Assembly: GCF_049999945.1 (NCBI RefSeq)
Contig: NZ_JBLYUB010000003.1
Span: forward strand, 1 to 64,000
Reading direction: 5' to 3'
Source: Planosporangium spinosum
Lineage (GTDB): Bacteria > Actinomycetota > Actinomycetes > Mycobacteriales > Micromonosporaceae
Length of the DNA stretch: 64,000 bases
The translations under genes were made by a program, and so were the position numbers. The first letter of the stretch is position 1. Each line of letters opens with the position of its first letter. The notes beneath the pieces were generated by a model. The model had not been told where the DNA came from and searched no databases. It saw only the letters and a list, made by a program, of their open reading frames with translations. Below are positions 1-7,769 of the stretch, piece by piece.

Positions 1-1289
1 GGGTCGTCGGGCGGTACCCGGTGGTGCAGCGCGGGCCGAGACAGGATTTCCAGTCCGGCGTCCTCGGCGGCCAGGGCGTCGGCCTCCAACCGTGCGCCCT
101 CCGGTGACGACTCGGCCGGCAGGGACCCGCCGAGGTCGCGTTGCTGTACGGCGTGGACGAGTTCGTGGGCCAGCAGCGCGCGCCCCTGAGGGCCGGTCGC
201 CTCACCGGCGGCCAGTGGCAGGTACACCTCCGCGTCTGCGGTGTAGGCCCGGGCGGCCAGGCGCTCGGCGCCGGAGTCGGCCGTCGGACCCCGGTGTACC
301 GGTACGGCGCCGACATCGGTGCCGTACGCCGCCCGTACCTGCGCGGCGAGGTCGGGCGGGACCGGCTCGGTGCGGTCGGCCGCCGTCGGGTCCCCGCGTC
401 CGGTCGGGCCGCCCGGCGGCGGGCCGTCGGGCGGGGCACCGGCTGCCTCGGCGGCGGCGGGCCGGGAGATGGGTGCCCCGAGGCCCAGCCGCCGGCTCTG
501 CCCGACGCTGCGCCGCCCGTCCGGGCGCGGAAGACCGTCGCGGGCGTCCGGGCGCGGGTGGCCGTCGCGGGCGTCCGGGCGCGGGTGGCCGTCCGTCCGG
601 GCGGGACCGGCCGGATAGCCCGGACGGACAGGGTCGGCGGGGCCACCCGGTCGTGGGGCGCTGCCGGGCGCCGGCCGGACCGGCATCGCGGCCAGCTCGG
701 GCGGTATACCGGCTACGGGCAGCGGCGGCGGTGCGGCCCGCAGCCAGCCCGGTGCCCGGTACGGCACGGCCGGCTCACGTGCCGGTCCGACGTACGCGTC
801 GACGGCCCGTACCAGCTCCGGTGCCGGCTGCGGCGGCCCGGCCACCACCCGAGGGTTGCGCCGTGGCGGCTCGGCGGCCGGCCCGGTACCCGCGCCGGCC
901 GTGGGCACGACCACGTCGGCGGCCAGGGCGGTGGCCGGGGGCGCGGGCGGGTCCGGGGGTACGGGCGTGGCCAGTCCCCGCACCCGGCCGTGCGGGACCT
1001 GATCGTCGGGTACCCGGCCGGCCGCGGCCCTCGGGTTGGCGCCGGTCAATGGCCGGGTACCCGCCACGTCGGGCAGCGTCGCCGGGGCGAGGATCGGCGC
1101 GCGCAGCGCCACGGTGGTGGGGATCGGGGCGAGGGACCGCCACGCCGGCCGCTGCGGCCGGGCCGGCGCGGACCCGGCGGACGCGGTCCCGGTGGCGGCC
1201 GTGGCGCCGGTCCCGGTGGCGGGCGTGGTGCCGGGGTCGGTGGCGGGCGCGGCGGCGGGGCGGCTACGCCACGGCAGTGACCATCTCAT
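1..1289 (-). CDS. eCIS-associated DUF4157 protein, partial (3' end outside window)
   Basis: This frame is open from an ATG at 1289 to the window edge (429 residues visible), so its C-terminus is missing. Residues 1 to about 330 are rich in Pro, Ala, Arg and Gly and look disordered; they include two copies of GHPRPDARD encoded by an exact 27-bp tandem repeat (537-590). The folded part carries the zinc-protease-like motif HELVHAVQQ (His375 to His379), the signature of DUF4157. DUF4157 proteins are common in contractile injection loci, but their role there is not settled (effector, toxin carrier or maturation factor). It starts 8 bases after the DUF6760-like gene and is the fifth gene of the leftward eCIS operon. 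No secretion signal is visible. The family call is firm; the function is not. Confidence 0.82.
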   Translation of the reverse strand, partial: MRWSLPWRSRPAAAPATDPGTTPATGTGATAATGTASAGSAPARPQRPAWRSLAPIPTTVALRAPILAPATLPDVAGTRPLTGANPRAAAGRVPDDQVPHGRVRGLATPVPPDPPAPPATALAADVVVPTAGAGTGPAAEPPRRNPRVVAGPPQPAPELVRAVDAYVGPAREPAVPYRAPGWLRAAPPPLPVAGIPPELAAMPVRPAPGSAPRPGGPADPVRPGYPAGPARTDGHPRPDARDGHPRPDARDGLPRPDGRRSVGQSRRLGLGAPISRPAAAEAAGAPPDGPPPGGPTGRGDPTAADRTEPVPPDLAAQVRAAYGTDVGAVPVHRGPTADSGAERLAARAYTADAEVYLPLAAGEATGPQGRALLAHELVHAVQQRDLGGSLPAESSPEGARLEADALAAEDAGLEILSRPALHHRVPPDD

Positions 1290-1296
1290 CGTCGTT

Positions 1297-1461
1297 TCAC
1301 CCGCCTTCCCCGTACTCCCGTCGTGTGTGGATCTTTCCGATCTCGTCCACCACCCGTTCCCGGACGGCGTGTTCGAGGTCGAGAATCTGGTCGAACGACC
1401 AGTGCAGGTAGTAGGCGACGTACGCGACCTCCGCCCAGAGCCGGTCGGACGCGTACGTCAG
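1297..1461 (-). CDS. Small DUF6760-like eCIS protein (54 aa), probable CTG start
   Basis: A 54-codon frame fills the gap between the CxxC protein and the DUF4157 gene. Its product contains RLWAEVAYVAYYLHWSFDQI followed by LDLEH, which I recognise as the DUF6760 pattern of small proteins in contractile tail loci. There is no ATG, GTG or TTG before this conserved block. The likely start is the CTG at 1461, which shares a CTGA junction with the stop codon of the upstream gene, preceded by a run of six G. Translation is therefore probably coupled. Gene finders that exclude CTG would miss it. The function of the family is unknown. Confidence 0.72.
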   Translation of the reverse strand: MTYASDRLWAEVAYVAYYLHWSFDQILDLEHAVRERVVDEIGKIHTRREYGEGG

Positions 1462-1856
1462 GATCCCCCCGGCGCATCACCCGCCAGGTCGACGGCGAAG
1501 TCGTGCCCGCAGGACGGGCAGGTGACCGCCGCCTCGGTACGGCCCTCCTGGTTGATCCGCCGGTACAGGTCCTGCAGGAACGCCAGATCGGAGGCGAACA
1601 GGTTCTCGACCACGAACGTGTCCACGCCCGCCAGTGAGCCCAGCCGGGTGACCGTGCGCTCCAGCAGAATGACGGTCAGGTACGAGGGGTTCTGGCGTAC
1701 CCTCGGATCGGTCTGCGGCATGATCTCGTCGCGCGCGGTGGCCAGCCGCATGACACCCTCGCGGTGCACCTGGCCGTTCTCGTCGACGTAGCCCCGGGGC
1801 AGCGTGAACGGGTACTCGGTGCGCAGCGCCGGCGGGGCGGTCGCGGTTGTGCTCAT
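1458..1856 (-). CDS. eCIS/phage tail assembly-type protein with CPSCGH motif
   Basis: This 132-residue protein begins at ATG 1856, overlapping the tube gene stop by an ATGA junction. The N-terminal half holds a PFTLPRGYVDENGQVHREG segment and the C-terminus carries CPSCGH, half of a possible zinc knuckle; no second CxxC is present. Proteins of this kind sit directly after the tube gene in actinobacterial and cyanobacterial contractile injection loci and are usually annotated as tail assembly or hypothetical proteins. The place in the operon (tube, this gene, DUF6760, DUF4157) supports a structural or chaperone role. That role is inferred from neighbours only. Confidence 0.75.
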   Translation of the reverse strand: MSTTATAPPALRTEYPFTLPRGYVDENGQVHREGVMRLATARDEIMPQTDPRVRQNPSYLTVILLERTVTRLGSLAGVDTFVVENLFASDLAFLQDLYRRINQEGRTEAAVTCPSCGHDFAVDLAGDAPGGS

Positions 1857-2314
1857 GGCGCCACCCGCTGGATGTTCTCGCACACGATGGTGACGGTCTC
1901 CATCAGGACCTCGCTGGCCCCGGCCTTCAACGCGCCGATCTCGAGCTTTGCGGGCCAGGCGTGTTCCATGTGGTAGCGCGCGACCGGCTTGCCGTCGTAG
2001 TTGTACATCACCAGGGAGCAGCTCTTGCGGGCCGCGACGATGTCGCCGAGCAGGACCGCTTCGTGCCAGGCCCACAGCTCCATCGAGTTGTTCTTGCCCC
2101 GCTTGAGCACGATGGTCGGCGGCTTGCGCTTGCCGGGCAGCTTCTTGAAGATGACCTCCTTGTCGGAGGACTCCAGGAAGTCGACGGCCTCGACCTCGGT
2201 GGTGATCCCGGACAGCTCCGAGAACGACGCGATCTCATAGCCGTCGATAGTGATCGAGAAACGGGCCGCGGTCAGCGCGTCGTTCGGCTGCTGCGGCCCC
2301 AGTCCGCCGGGCAT
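1853..2314 (-). CDS. eCIS inner tube protein (phage tail tube, gp19-like)
   Basis: This 153-residue protein matches the contractile tail tube family (T4 gp19-like, TIGR02241). Features include FSITIDGYEIASFSELSGI near the N-terminus, then KLPGKRKPPTIVLKRG and the WAWHEAV segment. Length is normal for the family. In assembled particles such proteins stack as hexameric rings inside the sheath and form the tube that is driven through the target membrane. The start at 2314 has a strong AAGGAGGT site, and the TAA stop of the sheath gene is part of that site, so the two genes are tightly linked. It is the second gene of the leftward operon. Confidence 0.93.
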   Translation of the reverse strand: MPGGLGPQQPNDALTAARFSITIDGYEIASFSELSGITTEVEAVDFLESSDKEVIFKKLPGKRKPPTIVLKRGKNNSMELWAWHEAVLLGDIVAARKSCSLVMYNYDGKPVARYHMEHAWPAKLEIGALKAGASEVLMETVTIVCENIQRVAP

Positions 2315-2326
2315 CCGTGGACCTCC

Positions 2327-3859
2327 TTACTCCTCGAGCCCAGCGCCCTCGGCGAACTGGGAGATCCGGAAGATGACGAACTCGGCCGGCTTCACCGGCG
2401 CGATACCGATCTCGACGGTCAGCATGCCGGCGTCGCGGTTCTCCGGCGGGTTGTTCTCCTCGTCGCACTTGACGTAGAACGCCTCCGCCGGGGTACGCCC
2501 GAACAGCGCGCCGTCGCGCCACACCCGGCGCAGGAACATCGTGACGGTCCGGTTGACCGAGTCCCACAGCTTCGGGTCGTTGGGTTCGAAGACCACCCAG
2601 TTGGTGCCCTGGAGGATGGACTTCTCGACGTAGTTGAACAGCCGGCGGACGTTGAGGTAGCGCCACTCCGGGTCGCTGGACAGCGTGCGCGCCCCCCACA
2701 CCCGGATGCCCTGGCCCGGGAACGTCCGGATGCAGTTGATCCCGTCCGGGTTGAGCTGGTCATGCTCGCCCTTGGTGAGGTTCAACTCCAGCGCGATCGC
2801 CCCGCGCACGATCTCGTTCGCGGGGGCCTTGTGTACTCCGCGGGTGGCGTCGTTACGGGCCCAGATGCCGGCGACGTGACCGCTGGGCGGCAGGAACGCC
2901 GGCCGCCCCGCCACCGGGTCCATCACCTTGATCCAGGGGTAGTAGACGGCCGCGTACTTGGAGTCGACGTTGGCCTCGGCCCGCCACCGCTTGACCTGCT
3001 GGGCGGTGAGGCCGGGCGGGGTGTCCAGGATGGCGACCCGGTCGGCCATCAGCTCGCAGTGCGTGATCATCGCCGCCTGTACCGCCAGGACGCCCTCGTC
3101 GTCGAGCAGGTCCTGCTGACGGGCGGCCATCAGGTCCGGTACGCACAGCATGGTGATCTCGTCGATGGCCTCCAGGCCGGCGAACCCGGTCCGGTCGGCG
3201 ACGTCACCGACGTAGTCGCGGGCGGAGACGGCCAGCTCCGCGGCCGGCTCGGCCGCCAGCGTGACCGCGGCTCCCTTGCGCGGCGCGAGCACCGGCCGGC
3301 CCTTGACCTCCTCGACGGCGATCAGCGTGGACTGCTGCTTCACCGCGGTGACGACGTTGGTGGGGCCGCGCTTCGTGGTCAGCCCCTCGAGCGTCTCGAC
3401 GGTCCGGCCGCCCTGCTTGACGACCAGCGTGAACGCGTCGTCGGGCCCGCCGGCGGTCGGGGTCACCTCGACGGTCAGGTCGGCCGGTGGGGCGCCGTCG
3501 CCGTCGTTTGTGGCCAGTGCCCGTACCGTGAACGCCGGCCGGTCCGGCTCGTCGCCGGCGGCGGGCAGCTCGCCGCGCACCACCGACGGCGCCTGCCCGC
3601 CGATGCGGACCACGTACCCGGTGCCGCCGCCGTTGGCGAAGTACCCGTAGACGGCGTGGGCCAGGTACGACCCGGGCATGAAGCCACCGAACGTCTGCGT
3701 GAACTGGGTCCAGTTGGTGACCAGGACGGGCTGGTTGACCGGGCCGCGCTCGGCGAAGCCGACGAACGCGGCGACCGCGGTACCCGCCGCCTCGATCGGT
3801 TTCGAGCCGGAGGAGACCTCCTCGACGTACACGCCGGGCGACAGGTAACTGCTGGGCAT
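2327..3859 (-). CDS. eCIS contractile sheath protein
   Basis: This 510-residue protein is a phage tail sheath homologue: it opens with YLSPGVYVEEV and ends with a FRISQFAEGAGLEE tail, both typical of sheath proteins in contractile injection systems. The C-terminal half holds the conserved WGARTLSSDPEWRYLNVRRL block. A more variable middle insertion lies at about residues 90-200. The sheath surrounds the inner tube and its contraction provides the stroke. I chose ATG 3859 because a GGAGG site lies five bases upstream; the frame is open further but has no better start. It is the first gene of the leftward eCIS operon, divergent from the Pvc16-like gene across 182 bases. Confidence 0.95.
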   Translation of the reverse strand: MPSSYLSPGVYVEEVSSGSKPIEAAGTAVAAFVGFAERGPVNQPVLVTNWTQFTQTFGGFMPGSYLAHAVYGYFANGGGTGYVVRIGGQAPSVVRGELPAAGDEPDRPAFTVRALATNDGDGAPPADLTVEVTPTAGGPDDAFTLVVKQGGRTVETLEGLTTKRGPTNVVTAVKQQSTLIAVEEVKGRPVLAPRKGAAVTLAAEPAAELAVSARDYVGDVADRTGFAGLEAIDEITMLCVPDLMAARQQDLLDDEGVLAVQAAMITHCELMADRVAILDTPPGLTAQQVKRWRAEANVDSKYAAVYYPWIKVMDPVAGRPAFLPPSGHVAGIWARNDATRGVHKAPANEIVRGAIALELNLTKGEHDQLNPDGINCIRTFPGQGIRVWGARTLSSDPEWRYLNVRRLFNYVEKSILQGTNWVVFEPNDPKLWDSVNRTVTMFLRRVWRDGALFGRTPAEAFYVKCDEENNPPENRDAGMLTVEIGIAPVKPAEFVIFRISQFAEGAGLEE

Positions 3860-4041
3860 AGGGCCTCCAAGGGACCGCCACTGACGTTGAGTCAGCGTCG
3901 CCAATCCGCCCATCCGTCCGGCACCGGCCACGGGGCGGCGCGCCGGGTACCGTCGGCTGCCCTTTCGGGCGGCCAGCAGCGCGCACCGCGCCGCCCCCGC
4001 AGTCCTGCCACCACCCGCGCGGCACCGGTGATCCTGAGCGG
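3860..4041. promoter_or_regulatory. Divergent promoter region of the eCIS locus
   Basis: The 182 bases between the sheath start and the DUF4255 start must drive both halves of the locus. They contain an inverted repeat CTGAC-GTTGA-GTCAG (3881-3895) close to the sheath gene, a possible operator. No clear -10 or -35 boxes are visible. Calling it a promoter rests on the divergent layout. Confidence 0.5.
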
Positions 4042-4749
4042 GTGATCGGAGAGGTCGGCGCGGCCCTGCGCGCGTTGTTCGACCCGCTGCTGCCGCCGGA
4101 CGCGACGGTACGGCTCGGTGCGCCGCCCCCCGAGGACGGGCACGACGTGCTCAACCTCTTCCTGGCCGAGGTGCGCGAGGACAGCCGCGGCGTGGCCGCC
4201 GACTGGGACGACGTCCGCGACGAGCACGGGATACTGCTCGGCCGGCGCCCGCCGACCCGGCGGTTCAACCTGCTCTACCTGGTCACGTCCTGGGCCGCCG
4301 ATCCGTACCGGGAGCAGAGGCTGCTCGACGTGGTGCTGGCCGGTGTGGTCCCGGAGCGGCGACTGGACCAGAAGCTGCTCACCGGGGCGCTGGCCGAGTC
4401 GCCCACCCCGGTGCTGGTACGTTTCGCCGACGCCGGCACCGACCTGTACCGCGCGTTCGGCCCGCCGACCCGTACGGTGTTGGGCCTGGTGGTCAACGCG
4501 CCGCTGGTACGCGCGCTGGACACCGACCTCGCCGCGCCGGCGGAGCGGTTGACGCTCGATACCCGCCGGGGTGCCGCCGGCCGTCCCGAGCCGGGTCGGC
4601 GCCGCCACCCGGGCGGCTGGCGGTCCGCACGGGTGGCGGAGACGCCGGTCCACGGCGCGCGGGAGACGCCGGTCCACGGCGCGCGGGAGACGCCGGTCCA
4701 CGGCGCGCGGGAGGGGGAGCCGGATGCCACCGGCGGCCAAGCAGGGTGA
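4042..4749 (+). CDS. eCIS DUF4255/Pvc16-type tail terminator protein
   Basis: This 235-residue protein carries a Pvc16_N/DUF4255 domain over about residues 1-175. Visible pieces are the RRPPTRRFNLLYLVTSWA strand and the VVPERRLDQKLL and VLGLVVNAPL segments. In characterised contractile systems the Pvc16 protein caps the tube and sheath. The start is a GTG at 4042. The C-terminus differs from the family core: it is a Pro/Arg/Gly-rich tail containing three exact copies of ETPVHGAR (4639-4710), encoded by an identical 24-bp repeat. Its 3' end overlaps the PAAR gene by 26 bases. Together they form a two-gene rightward operon. Confidence 0.87.
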   Translation: MIGEVGAALRALFDPLLPPDATVRLGAPPPEDGHDVLNLFLAEVREDSRGVAADWDDVRDEHGILLGRRPPTRRFNLLYLVTSWAADPYREQRLLDVVLAGVVPERRLDQKLLTGALAESPTPVLVRFADAGTDLYRAFGPPTRTVLGLVVNAPLVRALDTDLAAPAERLTLDTRRGAAGRPEPGRRRHPGGWRSARVAETPVHGARETPVHGARETPVHGAREGEPDATGGQAG

Positions 4750-5113
4750 CCCGGTTGTCGGTACCGACACGCACATCGTGCTGGTGCCCTCGCCCGGTGG
4801 GCCGGTACCCACCCCGATGCCGCTGCCGTTCAGCGGCACGCTGACCGGGGGATGCAGCCCGGATGTCCGCATCGAGGGGCGGCCCGCCGCCGTCGTCGGC
4901 GCGACGGCGACCAACAGTCCGCCGCACGTGCCACCCGGGGGTACTTTCCAGAGCCCGCCGACGAACCAGGGCACGGTCGTCGTGGGCAGCGCAACGGTAA
5001 TGATCAACAACAAGCCGGCCGCCCGGGTCGGCGACCAGGTGCAGACCTGCAACGACCCCGCTCCGGCCCCGACCTCGACCATCCAGGGCGCGAGCACCGT
5101 CTGGGTTGGTTAA
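4724..5113 (+). CDS. PAAR-domain spike tip protein
   Basis: This 129-residue protein is built almost entirely of PAAR-type repeats: AAKQGDPVVGTDTHIVLVPS, then MINNKPAARVGDQVQTC, then STIQGASTVWVG. PAAR proteins form a sharpened cone on the tip of the VgrG-like spike in type VI and contractile injection systems and can carry effectors. This one has no extension, so it is probably only structural. It starts at ATG 4724, inside the end of the Pvc16-like gene, with a GAGGGGGAG site. It ends three bases before a long hairpin. Confidence 0.93.
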   Translation: MPPAAKQGDPVVGTDTHIVLVPSPGGPVPTPMPLPFSGTLTGGCSPDVRIEGRPAAVVGATATNSPPHVPPGGTFQSPPTNQGTVVVGSATVMINNKPAARVGDQVQTCNDPAPAPTSTIQGASTVWVG

Positions 5114-5115
5114 CC

Positions 5116-5173
5116 CCCATGATCCTGAAGGATTCTCCGTGCCGGGACACGGAGAATCCTTCAGGATCATGGG
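5116..5173. terminator. Perfect 26-bp stem hairpin, bidirectional terminator
   Basis: Arms 5116-5141 and 5148-5173 are perfectly complementary with a six-base loop. It lies directly after the PAAR stop and before the convergent PilZ gene. The arms are AT-richer than the surroundings (they contain GATCCTGAAGGATTCTCC) and there is no T-tract. It fits a bidirectional terminator or a dispersed intergenic palindrome serving as one. Confidence 0.8.
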
Positions 5174-5220
5174 TTCGCGGCGTGGGTGTGGCGTGGGCAC
5201 GGGCGTGGCGCGGGCGCGGG

Positions 5221-5859
5221 TCAGTCGGCGTAGCGCTGTTTGCGGCGCTCCTCCAGCTCCAGTTGGTACAGGTAGCGGCGGACCTTCTGCGCGTCGCGCT
5301 CGCCGAGATCGAAGGTGACCACCACGTCGGAACCGGGACCCTGGGGCGGTGGGCGCAGCGAGGCCACCGCGCCGGCGGTGTCGACCGGGTCGCCGCCGAG
5401 CGGGAGGTGCACGCGGACCGGCTCGCCGGGCTGGAAGTCGCAGGCCGCGAGGTGGCAGCGCAGACCACCCTCGCTGAGGTCGATCACCCCGCCGACGGTC
5501 GGCCGTGCGCGGTCGGCGCCGGTCGTCCGGTACAGGTGGACGCTGCCGCCGGCCGCGCCGCGGACGAACTTGCGGCGGTTCTCCGCGCGGACGTCGCCGG
5601 CCACCTCCACCACCCACCGCGGCGGCTGCTGCTGCCGGATCAGTTCGGTCAGCCGCACCGGCACGACGTGGCGGGACCGGGCGACCGGCCAGCCGACGGT
5701 CAGGATCGAGCCCACCTCGGGCGGTTCCAGGTCGCCGGCACCGATGGGCGCCGCCACGGTCAGGACGTCGTCGGCCCGGGCCTCGACGCGTGAGCGGTAC
5801 ACCCGCTCGCCGTCCACGACCAGTTCGATCAAGCTGTTGATGCCGGGGATCTCGCTCAC
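5221..5859 (-). CDS. PilZ-domain protein (predicted c-di-GMP effector)
   Basis: This 212-residue protein has an N-terminal YcgR-N-like barrel (residues 1-100) and a C-terminal PilZ domain. The PilZ signature is seen as RRKFVRG and, about 35 residues later, DLSEGGLRC, matching RxxxR and D/NxSxxG. These bind cyclic di-GMP in known PilZ proteins. I chose the GTG at 5859 because the product then begins VSEIPGINSLIELVV; the frame is open upstream but has no better ribosome site. It is convergent with the eCIS PAAR gene. Whether it acts on the injection system is unknown. Confidence 0.85.
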   Translation of the reverse strand: MSEIPGINSLIELVVDGERVYRSRVEARADDVLTVAAPIGAGDLEPPEVGSILTVGWPVARSRHVVPVRLTELIRQQQPPRWVVEVAGDVRAENRRKFVRGAAGGSVHLYRTTGADRARPTVGGVIDLSEGGLRCHLAACDFQPGEPVRVHLPLGGDPVDTAGAVASLRPPPQGPGSDVVVTFDLGERDAQKVRRYLYQLELEERRKQRYAD

Positions 5860-6081
5860 CGCGCACCGCCCTTCCCGTCCGATGGCGGAAGGCGCAGGCG
5901 GATGCGGACATCCGGCCACCTTCCGTACCGCACTCCGGAGTGTCGGCACGCGCGGGGCGGGGTTGAGGACTTTCGCCGCCGCCGGTGCGCAGGCTGCGGG
6001 CCCGTCCCGTCCGGGGGTGTCCCTATGGGATCTGTCAAGCGGCGACGGGGCGGTAGGACGTGGTGAACTACACCCCCCGCG

Positions 6082-6927
6082 TTGGCGAGGAAAATCCGCC
6101 TTCGTTTCGACTCCGACCGGGTGGTCGTGCGGCTGGGAGTCCTTGCCCGGCCAGCCGTGCTGCGCGTTCCAGAAGCGCAGGCGCAGATCAATCTCACGCA
6201 GCCCGGTAGCGAAGGCGGTGTCACCGCGCAAGACTCACTGGGGTCCTGTCCCACCAACGTCTACTGCACCCCGACCCGGGGTGGCGTGCTCCTGCAACAG
6301 GCGTCCGGCGGCTATGTCTGGAGTTGCACCTCCACGGTGTTGGGGGTTGACCGGGCTGGTCGAAACGCGACCCTCACTGCCGGGCACTGCTTCGACGACC
6401 CCAACGCCCCGGTCTACGCCGGTCGGACATCCCCGGAGATAAGCGGCTATCGACTGGGGTATCGAGGTGACCGGAATTTCGCGGGCACTGCGGACGTCGA
6501 GGAGGTCGAGTGGTTTGGCAACAATGGCGGTTTCGACAAGCTGAACAACTGCCTGATCGACTACTCGCAGGATTGCCGCCGGGTGACGAGAAGTGGCAGC
6601 GGCGATGATTTCGCCGTTGGCCGTAGCGTCCAAAAGAGTGGCATCACCACGCACCTGACTTCTGGCAGTGTGACTCGTAGTAGCGTCAACGTCAACATCG
6701 ACGACAACGGATTCATTGTGTCACTCGCCGACCAGTTGGAGACAAGCGCATGTGTGAGGCCGGGCGACAGCGGCGGTCCATTGTTCTCGGGATCTACACT
6801 GCTCGGGATCACGTCTGCGGTCGGCGGGCTTGACGACAGTGGAAACTGTACTGTCAATACCCGCTCGTACTTCAGCAAGATTGGAAACGCTACGGCTGCC
6901 ATCGGTTTCTCCCCACGCTATTCTTGA
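6082..6927 (+). CDS. S1-family (chymotrypsin-like) serine protease, N-terminus apparently lost
   Basis: The product contains a complete-looking S1 protease domain: LTAGHC with His102, and ACVRPGDSGGPLF with Ser230. The mature-type start SCPTNVYCTPTRGGV resembles secreted actinobacterial proteases. Such enzymes normally carry a signal peptide and a propeptide of roughly 100-150 residues. Here only about 50 residues precede the domain, they are not hydrophobic, and no signal peptide appears in any frame upstream. The only starts are weak (TTG 6082). The catalytic Asp cannot be assigned with confidence; the DVEEVEW segment is a candidate. The gene is visibly less GC-rich than its neighbours, with AT-ended codons, suggesting transfer. 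It may be a truncated, non-secreted relic. Confidence 0.75.
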   Translation: MARKIRLRFDSDRVVVRLGVLARPAVLRVPEAQAQINLTQPGSEGGVTAQDSLGSCPTNVYCTPTRGGVLLQQASGGYVWSCTSTVLGVDRAGRNATLTAGHCFDDPNAPVYAGRTSPEISGYRLGYRGDRNFAGTADVEEVEWFGNNGGFDKLNNCLIDYSQDCRRVTRSGSGDDFAVGRSVQKSGITTHLTSGSVTRSSVNVNIDDNGFIVSLADQLETSACVRPGDSGGPLFSGSTLLGITSAVGGLDDSGNCTVNTRSYFSKIGNATAAIGFSPRYS

Positions 6928-6961
6928 CGGCACCCGTGCGGATGACTGAGGACGTCCCATC

Positions 6962-7717
6962 GTGATGACAGGCTTTGGACCGGCCCGCAGGCAACCGTCG
7001 GACAGGCGTACCCGTCAACCATCGGCCGCGGGTGCTTCCGGGGGCCACGCGCAGAGGCTCACCAGGATCCTGGCGGGCATCCTCGCGGGGCCGGTCCTGG
7101 CCGTCGCGTTCTTCGTCGGCGGATGCGCCGGCGCCGGTGGCTCGCGGCCGGGAGGTCCGGCTGCGAGCCCGGCCGACAGTTCTCCCGCTGCTGCCGGACC
7201 GCCAGCATCGGCGCGCGCGGCGCAGCCGTGTACGACCGCGCCGCCCGACATGTCCGCGCGGGGCGCGTCCCAAGGCCATCGGGTCGACGAGGCGGTGGTG
7301 AGCAGGGTTCGCCAGTACCTGGATGCGCATCCCGACGACTCGGGTCAGTTGATCGTCGACGACGGGGTTGCCGGCGGTCGGGTGTACGCGGGGTTCGTGT
7401 CCCGGTGGTGCGATCATCGGGACGCCCTCAGGCGGCTCGCCGGTACCGACGCCGGTGTCGAGGTGTTCGCGGTCGCACAGTCCTCCGCGGACGGCAAGCG
7501 GCTCGCGGACCGGGTCATGGCCGCCGGTACCGCGCTGCGTCGCGCCGGGATCCAGCTCGCCACCGCGGGTGTCGACGCTCGTACCGGGTTGACGTCGGTC
7601 ACCACGCCGAACGATCCGGCTACGGCACGCGAGGCGATTCTTCGGGAACTGGGGCTCAACGCCGACGCTCCACTCGTCGTCACCCGCGGGTCGGTCATCG
7701 TCCCGGCGGCGCCCTGA
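6962..7717 (+). CDS. Putative lipoprotein of unknown function
   Basis: This 251-residue product has a basic N-terminus (residues 1-36), a hydrophobic segment ILAGPVLAVAFFVGGC and a lipobox-like VGGC, then a Pro/Ala/Ser linker and a globular region of about 170 residues. The basic leader is longer than usual, so a start downstream is possible. The globular part (RVDEAVVSRVRQYLDAH and so on) matches no family I recognise. It probably sits on the outer face of the membrane. It starts 34 bases after the serine protease, with a GTG at 6962 and an ATG three bases on. Confidence 0.65.
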   Translation: MMTGFGPARRQPSDRRTRQPSAAGASGGHAQRLTRILAGILAGPVLAVAFFVGGCAGAGGSRPGGPAASPADSSPAAAGPPASARAAQPCTTAPPDMSARGASQGHRVDEAVVSRVRQYLDAHPDDSGQLIVDDGVAGGRVYAGFVSRWCDHRDALRRLAGTDAGVEVFAVAQSSADGKRLADRVMAAGTALRRAGIQLATAGVDARTGLTSVTTPNDPATAREAILRELGLNADAPLVVTRGSVIVPAAP

Positions 7718-7769
7718 CTGTCGGCGGCCGGGCATCCGGCTCAGTTCAGTTCGTGTTGCGGGCGCGCCG

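Noticed and set aside
141..1280. + strand frames of about 380-440 residues at the left edge
   Set aside because: The minus-strand frame holds HELVHAVQQ in the eCIS operon; the + frames are its shadows.
1847..4045. Long open frame on the + strand opposite the tail genes
   Set aside because: It mirrors the sheath, tube and CxxC genes, has a composition expected from antisense GC-rich code, and matches no family.
4639..4710. CRISPR or regulatory repeats
   Set aside because: The 24-bp units are in frame and without spacers, coding ETPVHGAR in a protein tail.
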